Assembly: GCF_002234675.1 (NCBI RefSeq)
Contig: NC_019877.2
Location: 775,001-839,000 of the forward strand
Length of the DNA stretch: 64,000 nucleotides
Direction of reading: 5' to 3'
DNA from: Oryzias latipes
Lineage: Eukaryota > Chordata > Actinopteri > Beloniformes > Adrianichthyidae
Made by a program: the position numbers and the translations under genes
Notes under the pieces: generated by a model
Database searches by the model: none
What the model was told of the DNA's origin: nothing
Seen by the model: only the letters and a program-made list of their open reading frames with translations
Shown here: one piece after another, positions 55,401 to 64,000 of the stretch
Layout of the letters: every line of letters begins with the position of its first letter
How positions within the stretch are numbered: position 1 is the first letter of the stretch

Positions 55401-57690
55401 CTCATTTGCATGAGGTTCATTTATCTCACATTGAAGCGGAAATCGGTTTGCTAATCGGCAATGATGTATTTAGAGCAATGGAACCACATCGGGTCATCAA
55501 AAGTCAAAATGATGGTCCATATGCAGTGAAAACGGCTTTAGGTTGGGTCATCAACGGACCACTCAGAAGTTTTCCAACCCATCAAGAGTCAATGAGACAC
55601 TCTGTCAATCAAATCACAGTCTCAAAGGTGGAGGACTTACTTACCAAAATGTACAATGCGGACTTTCCGGAGAAAAGGTTTGATGATAAGCCTGAGATGT
55701 CACAAGAAGATCTTCAGTTCCTTGAATCAGTGAGCACTTCAATACAAAAGGTTGATGGTCATTATTGCATTGCACTCCCTTTAAAAGATAAAGATTTGAG
55801 AATGCCTGACAACAAATGTCTGGCAGAGCAGCGCCTTGTAAGTCTGAAAAGAAAGCTTCAAAGAAATCCTGAATTTCATGAGGATTACAAAAACTTTATG
55901 AACGATCTTCTAGACAAGGGATATGCCACCAAAGTACCTGAAAACCAACTCCGTCGTCATGATGAAAGAATATGGTTTATTCCTCACCATGGCGTACGAC
56001 ACCCAAAGAAAAGGAAGTTGAGAGTTGTGTTTGACTGCACTGCCTCATTTCAAGGAGTATCACTAAACAACCAGCTGCTCCAAGGTCCTGACCTTACAAA
56101 CACTCTCATTGGAGTACTGACAAGGTTCAGAAAAGAAAACATCGGCATGATGGCAGACATAGAAGCCATGTTTTATCAGGTTAACATACCTGAGGAGGAT
56201 TCCGATCTGCTGAGGTTTCTATGGTGGCCAGGCGGTGATTTGAAGTTGGAACCAGCAGAATACAGAATGCGTGTTCACTTGTTTGGGGAAACTTCCTCCC
56301 CAAGCTGTGCATCATATGCATTGAGAAGAACAGCTGAAGATGCAAGAGAAAATGCTTCGCCTGAGGCAATCGAGACCATATTGAGCATCTTCTACGTAGA
56401 TGACTGTTTAACATCTGTGTCTTCTGATGAAAATGCAATTGCTCTTGCAAGCAGTTTGACATCATTATGTCTCAGTGGAGGTTTTTGCCTTACAAAGTGG
56501 ACAAGCAACTCAAGAGCATTGTTAATGTCAATCCCTGAAGAGGATAGAGCTTCAGAAGTAAAAGACCTGGACCTAAACAATGACCAGTTGCCTACTGAGA
56601 GAGCATTAGGCATAGAGTGGAACACAGAATTGGACACTTTCAAAGTTAAATTCGATGTTCAGGACAAACCGTGCACCAGAAGAGGAATCTTATCAGTTAT
56701 AAGTTCGGCATACGACCCCCTTGGATTCCTAGCACCCTTCATTCTGACTGCAAAACTTCTCAGAGAGTTGTGTAAGGAGAAGGCTTGGGACGAAAATATT
56801 TCAGACGATCAACAAAAGAGATGGTCAAAGTGGTTGTGTGATCTGAAAAAGTTGACATCTTTCAGCGTAAGAAGGTGCTTTAAGACAACAACGTTTGGAG
56901 CCATCAAGTCGGCACAACTACACCGCTTTTCCGATGCAAGTAACAGTGGATATGGTACAGTGTCTTACATCCTGATGACCAATTAAAAGGGTGAAAAGGC
57001 TCTTTCCTTCTTGATTGGAAAGGCGAGAGTGGCACCACTCAAAGAAGTCACAATACCTCGAATGGAACTGACGGCAGCTGTGATAGCTGTTAAAATGGAC
57101 AAAATGCTTCAGCACGAGTTGCAGTTGCAACTAAGCAAATCTGTGTTCTGGACTGACAGCATCACAGTGCTTAAATACATTGAAAATGAAACCGCCCGCT
57201 ACAAGACATTCGTAGCTAACAGGGTCTCGTTTATCAAAGAAGCAACAAACTTTTTTCAGTGGAACTATGTCAATACAGCAGATAACCCTGCGGACCAAGC
57301 TTCAAGAGGATCCAGCGCTGAAGGTTTGCTTCAAAGCAAAAACTGGATACAAGGACCGGAATTTCTGCTAAAATCAGAAGATGAATGGCCAAAGCGACCA
57401 GATCAACATGATAATTTAACAGAACAAGATATTGAGATAAAGGCATTGGCTAAAGTGTCTGTGATAGACACAGAACAAAGACTAGATGCGGTGAACCGGT
57501 TTGCAAGTCATTTCTCAAGCTGGTACAGACTAAAAAAGGCAACAGCTTGGCTTCTTCATCTCAAAGACATTCTGCTAAAACTGAGCAAGAAAAGAAAAGA
57601 ACTACAAGGGTTGCACTCAGATGCACTCAGATGCTTTCAGGGAACTGTTAATAAAAGTAAGCAGGGAAAAGTTGTTATACATTGAATGGA
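52405..57690 (+). mobile_element. BEL/Pao LTR retrotransposon fossil
   Basis: The 5' LTR-like part lies at about 52405-52751, with an AATAAA near 52646, followed by a leader. The gag-pol region begins at about 53009. Its parts in order are a Lys/Glu-rich coiled coil, the BEL/Pao gag region (about 54.0-54.6 kb), Cys-rich knuckles with CFGCLSTGHLSKNC (about 54.85 kb), an aspartic protease of the A17 type (FLDQGSSATFC), reverse transcriptase with FYVDD, and an RNase H-like part with FWTDSITVLKYIENE. The integrase and a 3' LTR are not seen. The element is broken, with about one interruption in the frame besides the missing end, so it is probably fairly young. Confidence 0.88.
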
Positions 57691-57936
57691 CAGTACAGTG
57701 ACACAGCCTTATTTTCTATGATTTGTGAATGGCTTCAAATGTGTGCAGGTTACCTGCACCACTTGGCCTTCAGCCTCATGGCTGTGGCCGAACCATAGCC
57801 GTTAGGATATCCGTGAACATTCTCATGAACACCAGTGCTTTATTGCTTAAACATCTAATTTATAGAGGGAAGGTATCTTTACAAGCCACTCATTATCTTT
57901 TTTCTCTCTTTTTTTCCCGTCTGTCTTTCTTTTTAG
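57691..57936. other. Junction between the BEL fossil and the HECT-like gene
   Basis: No clear coding signal. A pyrimidine tract ending TTTCTTTTTAG at 57936 looks like a splice acceptor for the next block. Confidence 0.4.
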
Positions 57937-58700
57937 ATACAGGAAGCAACAGCAGTCCGAGAGGCTAACAGCGCTATTGCAGAGGTAGCAGATAGTCTCA
58001 GCATTATAGGTGCCTTAAGACATGTGTCCAGCCTGGAGGAGAATGACTCCCTTGTCCAGTCAGCTGCAGACTTCTTCGTCAATGGAAGATTGGCTTGCCT
58101 CACCTGTCTTACCTGTCTGAAAAATTAAACTGTCATTTGTCCAGGACGATTCACACATTCTAAAATGTTTGTATTAGTTTGTTGAGGGGTTAAAAACACT
58201 TGGTTTACTGGAGGAGCTGAAGAAGAATCTGGCAGTGTTCTACAACATGTTTGTCAGTGAGGAGATTCCACTGCAGGCGAAGGACCTAAGCACTTTATTT
58301 GATGTGGACTTCTCTGTGCAAGGCAGCAACAGGAGAGACCGAGAAAACATGACAATATGCTTTCTGGCGTGACTGGTTAATTGATATCAAATGTATGCTA
58401 TTTATTATATGTTATAATAACACTGAGGCTTTTGTGGTCCCCAGTCAGTGTGCCCATTGCTCCAAAGTAACACATACCAAAGGTTAGGGCTAGACGTTGT
58501 GGCCTAAACATAAAATCCGGTTTCTCACCACTTTCTTGTGTTACAGAAGGAGAATGCAGTCCAGTCACCCTAGAGAAGGTATTGGAGTTTACATTTGGAC
58601 CTTCAACAGTGCCTCCACTGGGATTTCAACAAATTGGAACACAATGGAAGTAGAAAGGAATCATGCAAATATTGTCAGCCAACAGTACTACAAAAAAAAA
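57937..58700 (+). pseudogene. HECT-like (G2E3-type) gene of an unnamed mobile element
   Basis: Exon-like blocks give REANSAIAEVADSLSIIGAL and LEENDSLVQSAADFFVNGRL, then PLQAKDLSTLFDVDFSVQGS and NRRDRENMTI, then GECSPVTLEKVLEFTFGPS with VPPLGFQ. This is the order of the C-terminal HECT-like part of the fish proteins annotated as G2/M phase-specific E3 ubiquitin ligase-like. HECT enzymes pass ubiquitin from their own Cys to substrates; the catalytic Cys region (TCANI type) is only faintly seen near 58665. The N-terminal lobes are not present. It converges on an integrase gene at 61-62.5 kb, and such HECT genes are common in fish repeats. I take it as part of one element, as an inference. It is broken. 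Confidence 0.55.
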
Positions 58701-58795
58701 CACAAAACATAATACAGCACCAAAAGTGTGCTAAATTTAGCACACCTAGCGTTAGCTCCATCAGCTGCACTGCCAATACTGTCATGGTTTTTTTT

Positions 58796-60596
58796 CCGGG
58801 TTCCGGGTTACAGCAGCAGGACGCATGGCGTGCCTCTCTGCGATTACAACTATCTTCAAATTACTTAAAAAGTTGATTTTTCTCCAAAAAAGAGAGCTGA
58901 CCATGCCCCCGAAGAAACCCCAGGAATATGAAGAACTCAAAAAGTCTCTTGACATTATTCAAGAAACGCTGAAAAGTTTTATGGATCAAGTGTCGGCTAA
59001 GCTAACACCGCTCTGGGATATGATGGAAGAGTTCCGAAGATTTCGGGCTCAAAACGAGCAGCGAGAAAACCAGGTCGGGATTCTGGAGAAAAGACTGGAC
59101 GATGTGGAACAGCAAGTAAGGATGAATAATGTCATTCTCACTGGATTACCGATCAAGCCTCAAGCCAGCACTGCTAATGCTAGCGCTAGCGTAGCTGGCA
59201 GTGCTAATACGGAGGTCAGTGGAGAGTCTCTGGAACAGCAAATACATTCATTTCTCACATCTAAAGGGATTTCCCTGGATCTCAATACCATCGAGACCTG
59301 CCACCTGCTCCCCAGGAGAAAGGAGACGGATAAACCAGCGATCCTCATCAGGTTTGTGAATCACAAACACAAGCTAGCTCTGATGAATCTACGCAAAAAC
59401 CTCAGAGGATCTACTGTTTATCTGAACGACCATCTGACTAGAAGGAATGCTGAAATCTCAAAACATGCACGGCTTCTCAGGAAGCGTAAGCAGATTGAGA
59501 ACACTTGGGTTAAAGGCTGCAGGATTTATGTCAAACCACTCGGTCCAGAGGACCGGACCAAGGTTCTGGTCGTGAACACCATGAAGGACTTTGAGAAGTG
59601 CTTGATTACGGTTGTCTGAAACAACGTGGAGTAATAAACCAAAGAGCCAAATAATTTCAAGAAATATGACACCAGGAATCATCACTTTCTCCATCGTCTG
59701 ACGTCACCTGAATAACAGCAGAGTTCTGAGCTGCAGACAACTTGACCTCAACTTTCACCGCAGCTGATATCAGCTGAAGAAGGATATGGACCTGAATCTA
59801 ATGTCTGCAGTCATAACATCGAAGAGAACTACTAACTCTGTTTTGAACCCAGGAGATCAGCTGTTATCAGTAAAAGAAGAAATACCAACCTTGGATAATC
59901 GACAGTTATGGACCCTTTTTATTTTTCCCCAACAGCATTACTTTATTATAAAAAAATAAAAAAATAAAAATAAAAATATATAAAAAGAGTAAAACAAATG
60001 ATTAATCACTTTTGAAAATTGTTAAATTGATTGACTTTTGATATTACTTCACTAGCTCCTAAAATTGATAAATTGATTCAAAAATCTTTCCTAATGTAGC
60101 ATAACCTTGCACATGTTTTAAACTTTTGATACTTGATGAAATTTTGTTATGACAACTCCTGAAACAGTGTTGTGTCTATTTTACTGGTATAGTATTATTT
60201 TTTAAAGCATATGAATGATTTTTAAAAGTAACATAATTTGCATATATTTCAGATGCTGCATTTGCCATGTTAATTTCTAAAATAGTTATTTTTGACGTAG
60301 TACTTAAGTAATTCCTCTTTGGCATGTGCCTTATTGATACCTTATAATTCTTAATTCTGTCTGATAAAACCTAGGAACCGGATATTGATAAATCATGTAA
60401 TAAAATGGTTATAGTATAACGGGGTGGAATTATATAAGTTCGCTTCCTTCCACTCCCTTTCAAGCAATATTTATTAATTATGTCTAATTATCCTAAGCTT
60501 GATTAGTTACTGTATGAATGTATAACTGATGTTTATATTGCTTTTGTGTATAACTTCTATTTGATTGCTTGAAATAAACCATTTCAAATCAAATCA
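58796..60596 (+). mobile_element. ORF1-only L1 element (HAL1-like)
   Basis: It starts TTCCGGGTTCCGGGTTACAG and includes the L1 5' leader also seen at 7342 and a full ORF1. Then it passes within about 900 bases to a 3' end with GGTGGAATTATATAAGTTCG, GCTTGAAATAAACCATTTC and an ATCAA tail. No RT or endonuclease sequence lies between, so ORF2 is absent. It sits between the HECT and integrase remnants. Confidence 0.75.
58903..59619 (+). CDS. L1 ORF1 protein (transposase 22-like), intact
   Basis: This frame of 238 codons starts MPPKKPQEYEELKKSLDIIQ; the ATG is preceded by ACC. Residues 1-80 are helical and coiled-coil-like (ending GILEKRLDDVEQQVRMNNVI). They are followed by LTGLPIKPQAS, an Ala/Ser/Asn-rich spacer and an RNA-binding RRM-like region (IETCHLLPRRKETDKPAILI, LRKNLRGSTVYLNDHLTRRN). 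The C-terminal domain contains RLLRKRKQIENTWVKGCRIY. This is the normal order of L1 ORF1, the trimeric RNA-binding chaperone of the L1 particle. The start is chosen because MPPKK matches the copy at 7342 (M-APKK). An upstream in-frame start would add 26 leader codons. No stop or frame change is seen. Confidence 0.85.
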   Translation: MPPKKPQEYEELKKSLDIIQETLKSFMDQVSAKLTPLWDMMEEFRRFRAQNEQRENQVGILEKRLDDVEQQVRMNNVILTGLPIKPQASTANASASVAGSANTEVSGESLEQQIHSFLTSKGISLDLNTIETCHLLPRRKETDKPAILIRFVNHKHKLALMNLRKNLRGSTVYLNDHLTRRNAEISKHARLLRKRKQIENTWVKGCRIYVKPLGPEDRTKVLVVNTMKDFEKCLITVV

Positions 60597-60603
60597 AAAA
60601 TCA

Positions 60604-61017
60604 ATGGTGGAAGGTGGCTCGAGAGCCGGTTGGACCCAGACGCAGAGGCGGAGGCATGAAGATCAGGGCTAGTGGGTTTTAATGCACAAAAAGAACAAAC
60701 AAAAAGCGCTGCAGAGCAGGATGACAAAACCCAAACAAAAACTCACTGTGGCGTGGCGAGGAACAAGGGACTTGACAGCAAGACATGAACACCAAGACTG
60801 AGTTAATGGACCAACACAGGAGGAAGGCAGAGACAAGACTTAAATACAGACAGGGCAGACAAGACACAGGTGAACACGATCAGGGCTGATGGGGACCAAA
60901 GGAAGTAAAACTCAAAAAACAAGACAAGACAGGACCTTTCAAAATAAAACAGGAAACAGAAAACAAGACAGAACAAGGACTAAGACGAAAAACAAGACAA
61001 CAACTCAAAACCATGAC
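60604..61017. mobile_element. Dispersed repeat, LTR-like ends
   Basis: The block starts TGGTGGAAGGTGG, contains GACCCAGACGCAGAGGCGG and a long A-rich CAAGAC text, and ends AACCATGACA. The complement has TG...CA ends, like the 43319 insert. No clear target duplication is found. The class is unsettled. Confidence 0.4.
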
Positions 61018-61120
61018 AAATACCACCTTATTTTAACAGAAAATCAAACTTCAAAGCAGTCTTTCAGTCCTGGATCACATATGCAGCCAATGAATTTTTG
61101 TCTCTGGGCTTGGAATTCAA

Positions 61121-62520
61121 CTATACCTGTGTTTGCAAAATACTGATAATAGCAGTACAGCAGGCCTGATGTTTTAACTTTAGATCTGAAAGGCGTTGGA
61201 TTGCATTGTGTACAGATGTCTGTTGTTGCTGAGTGAGGATGAGTTGAGGTGGCTCTATATGAACAGCTGGGAACTCTTCCTCATCAAGTGTAGGCAGTTT
61301 TTGAATTCCATACTGCGCTAGGATGGCATCAATGTTTTGGTCGCTGTAGGGATTTTCCCCAAACACATTGTCGACAGCTGTGCTGTCTGTTGCAATGTTT
61401 TTGAGCATGCCCTCTGTCCAGAGTTGAGATGGTGTGCGATTATTTTCCGTTCGCAATGGGTGGAAGTTCCAGGCCTGTCTAAACTGCTCCAGTCTTTTTT
61501 GAATTTCAGTAAGATAAACAATATGCAGTGAAAGTCTGTGGACTTTATCATCTGGGTTTAGAACCTCTGAATCTTCTAAGGAGTAGAACATGAGCTAAAA
61601 GTGCTGCAACACATGCAGAAATACATCACGCCAAAGAGGTTCAATTCTCTGTTTGTGAACTGATCGTCCGGTTATGAACCCTCTGTGTTCAAGTCCTTGA
61701 ACTAGATGCATGAAAAAAGGAACGAGGATGTTTTCACCACCATGGTCAGATCTGACTCTTGATGGTAGGGCATAGAGGCATGTTGCTTTCAAAAACTGGG
61801 AAAGCACTGTTGTGGCACGATTGTCTGTGCTGCAGTTGAGGTAAGTAATCAGACGGGAGTATCCATCAATTGTTCCATGAATCACAAAACCCCATCTAGA
61901 AAGAAAGGTTACAAAACGAATGTTACTTGAAGATTATAATACTATTGACAGTCGTCTGGAAACAATATAGCTGTAAACTTTTTCTACCTGCTGAAGTTAT
62001 TTTCAAAATATAAAACACTATGACAAGTATAGTAATAATAACCTTATGAGACGCATGTTCCCATCAATGTGCCACAAACTATTGGGGTAAGGTACATGAT
62101 AAACACGTCTTGCAACTGTCTGATTGACCCGTGTCAACATCTCACGCACCCTGGACCGTGTAACAAGCACACCCTGTGCACGCAAAAGATCATCTGCAAC
62201 AGATTTGTCAAAATATCTAAATTGGCATGATATTCTCAAAACAATAGCACAGAAATGTGAATGAAATACAGCCTAAAGATGAAGACCTCCAATTACCTCA
62301 TTTCCAGAATTAGGATATTGGCTGTGAAGTTGCCTCACATGTTGTTCTAGTTCCCCATCATCTATTGCAGACAGCATACTTCTAAAAGGTAAACCCAACA
62401 ACTTTGACATCTTGTACAAAAGTGATGAGGAGCATCCCAGTATTTCAGTGGTTTTTGAAATTGTATGGCCTTGCTTCAGCAGAAATTCAATGTGTTCTCG
62501 GGAAACATTACATGATTATC
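61121..62520 (-). pseudogene. HTH-integrase gene of an unnamed mobile element
   Basis: Read on the minus strand from 62520: an HTH-like block (REHIEFLLKQGHTISKTTEI, LGCSSSLLYKMSKLLGL), then DDGELEQHVRQLHSQYPNSG, then RVYHVPYPNSLWHIDGN, then GTIDGYSRLITYLNCSTDNR, PSRVRSDHGGENI, RIEPLWRDVFLHVL and QFRQAWNFHPLRTENNRTPS. These follow the D, D and E pattern of retroviral-type integrase cores (HIDGN, SDHGG and the Glu after HKQRI), in the arrangement of fish proteins called integrase core domain proteins. At least one intron-like gap lies near 61.9-62.0 kb. The gene would join element DNA to the target. I regard it as a fossil with a few breaks, and partner of the HECT-like gene. Confidence 0.65.
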
Positions 62521-62539
62521 CCCATCACATTTAAGGGAA

Positions 62540-62990
62540 ATTGCGTATTTATGGATATCTTATATAGAGCAACGTCATGCACAAACATTTACACTAGTGA
62601 TGATGACTTTTGAGATATCTTTAACTTTCATTCTGCCTAGGCAAAACTGAATTACAGATATCTGCAATTGTCATTTAAGATGTGTGTCGAGTTGAATGTC
62701 GTTTTCAATGACGTCATTGCAGATATCTATAATTCAGTTTTGACTAGTCAAAACTGAATTATAGATATCTCTATCAGTCGTTTTGACTAGTCACAATTAC
62801 GTTGCAGATATCTTGAATTACAATTCAAACTATCCAAAATGTAATTACAACTAGTCAGATATACGTCAGTGATATCTACAATGTTCATTCCGGATAGTCA
62901 AACTTAGCTTTTAAATGTTAAAATGGCCTGCCATAGATATCTCTATTCAAATTTCATTTCAAGATATCTGTAACTTGATTATTGAAGGAA
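62540..62990. repeat. GATATC-centred repeat cluster, left block
   Basis: At least eight AGATATCT-type words occur every 25-75 bases. They alternate with TTTTGACTAGTCAAAAC palindromes and CAATT/AATTC steps. The block lies just beyond the 5' end of the integrase gene. Confidence 0.8.
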
Positions 62991-63015
62991 TATATATTTA
63001 TTTTCATTTTATTAT

Positions 63016-63720
63016 GTTTGTCTGTCTCACTGAAGTTTAGTTTTATTAGTGTGTGTTGTTTCTGTCATTTGAAGAAGCTTCCTTAAGTTGCATATGTGAG
63101 AAGGTTTTGACTGCAGCTCCAAGCTCACCCCCCTGCAGGAACACTTATAAGGCCATTTGGAAGGCTGGGCTGTAGGTCTGACATGGATCATAAATTACCT
63201 TCTCTGGGACTGATTGTACTTATAGGAACCCTTACCAGGCGTCCGTTCACATGTGGAGAACAAAGATTCAGGATCTACTACCTGCTGGGAAGTTCCTGCC
63301 GCCTGTGGCGGGCCACCGGGGATTCATTTGGTGGCCGGACAGATGTCTGTCTGTGAAGTAACCCCCTGGACGTTTGGAGCGGGAATCGGATGCTGTGATT
63401 CCAAGTATGGGGTGAAGGAAGTAGGCGGCCTCCTCTGTCGGCCAATCTCTAGCGACCAGAGGCGGAGATTCAGCCTCCGTCATGGTTCAGGAGGAGGGAC
63501 TCTGACCACATGTTTAAACGGGCCATGCTTTGGAAGAAGCTTTGTTCCCAGACAACCTCATGTAATTCGGATTGTAACTTCTTACGTTTTGCAGGCTTCG
63601 GATTTGGGAACCCAGATCGATCTGTTTTATTTTGTTTAGAGCTCTTTGTTAGGGACAATAAAACCTCTTAATTTTTATTCCGTTCGCATTTTCTGGTCAT
63701 TCTCCCGACTTAAAGAACAC
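63016..63720 (+). mobile_element. Possible solo LTR splitting the GATATC cluster
   Basis: A GC-richer block of about 700 bp has a TATA-like ACTTATAAGG (about 63147), an AATAAA (about 63657) and retroviral R-U5-like text after it. It may start TGTTTGTC and end AAGAACA. It sits between two halves of the GATATC repeat array. No clear duplication is found, so the call is tentative. Confidence 0.4.
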
Positions 63721-63744
63721 GCATGGAAGAAATCTCAAAGCAAC

Positions 63745-64000
63745 TGATTTCTTCTTCCTTCATTATAGATATCTACAATTAAATTATGAGTATCCCTAAC
63801 TCCAGTTTGAGATATCTACAACGTCATTTCGCCTAGTCAAAACTTAATTTAGGATAGCTGAAAAGGAACATGTAGATATCTTGAATTGACTTGAATTCAA
63901 GATATCTTTAACTTGAGTTTTGACGAGTAAGAATGAAATTGTAGATATCTGAAACTGGAATTACAGACATCTACAATTCAGTTACAGATATCCATAATTC
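63745..64000. repeat. GATATC-centred repeat cluster, right block
   Basis: Same word set as 62540-62990 (TAGATATCTACAATT, CGCCTAGTCAAAACTTAATT, CAAGATATCTTTAACTT), running to the window edge. Confidence 0.8.

Noticed and set aside
53009-57690. Long frame as a host gene
   Set aside because: Domain order (gag region, knuckles, A17-type protease, RT, RNase H) is that of BEL/Pao, so it is a retrotransposon fossil.
57937-58700. HECT-like blocks as the host G2E3 gene
   Set aside because: Only C-terminal pieces are present, interrupted, next to an integrase gene. Transposon-borne HECT copies are common in fish.
62540-64000. CRISPR-like spaced repeats
   Set aside because: The repeats are short palindromes with variable spacing in a vertebrate genome. 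There are no uniform spacers and no cas genes.

Overview
This window reads as nuclear DNA of a teleost fish, most likely a medaka-type (Oryzias or a close relative) genome. The evidence is the mix of elements: L2/Maui, L1 (Tx1/Swimmer-like) and Rex1-like LINEs, several PIF/Harbinger copies, an ISL2EU element, hAT elements, a BEL/Pao copy and tRNA-headed fish SINEs. It is also supported by two C2H2 zinc-finger genes of the fish type, one with a separate first exon that begins MSSLQSLREL. There are no operons, rRNA or free tRNA genes and no CRISPR. Positions 7872-8871 are an assembly gap of 1000 Ns.

Layout. 0-5 kb: a decayed ISL2EU DNA transposon (SWIM/YqaJ-partner gene on +, THAP + DDE transposase on -) sits inside a hAT remnant, followed by a second hAT-like end. 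5-7.4 kb: an uncharacterised acidic gene or pseudogene split by a SINE. 7.3-7.9 kb: two L1 pieces head to head at the gap. 8.9-10.3 kb: zinc-finger gene A (+). 10.7-13.1 kb: a piggyBac-like MITE, a SINE and AT-rich sequence. 13.2-15.6 kb: an L1 3' UTR and a Harbinger deletion derivative carrying a solo LTR. 15.6-19.2 kb: no gene; one hAT MITE with a clean 8-bp target duplication. 19.3-28.6 kb: a direct segmental duplication. The first copy holds a young L2 LINE and the second shows the empty site. 26.2-29.7 kb: two inverted Harbinger-like arms bracket the second copy. 30.7-37.6 kb: zinc-finger gene B (-), with an intron of about 5.5 kb full of old LINE, SINE and hAT debris and a CpG-rich promoter near 37.7 kb. 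38.5-45.3 kb: a hAT transposase end with a CT microsatellite and two Harbinger copies, one coding and itself hit by a Rex1-like LINE and a 616-bp LTR-like insert. 47.3-52.4 kb: a large L1 on the minus strand with a 2.5-kb GC-rich 3' UTR. 52.4-57.7 kb: a BEL/Pao fossil. 57.7-64 kb: remains of an element with a HECT-like gene (+) converging on an HTH-integrase gene (-), interrupted by an ORF1-only L1 and bordered by a cluster of GATATC-centred repeats.

How the parts relate. Only the two zinc-finger genes look like working host genes. Their acidic N-termini, tandem finger arrays and recent internal finger duplications fit a fast-evolving DNA-binding family living among transposons. Most of the rest is a nested transposon archive in which insertions can be ordered in time. 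The least familiar unit is the HECT/integrase element at the right end with its GATATC repeat block.
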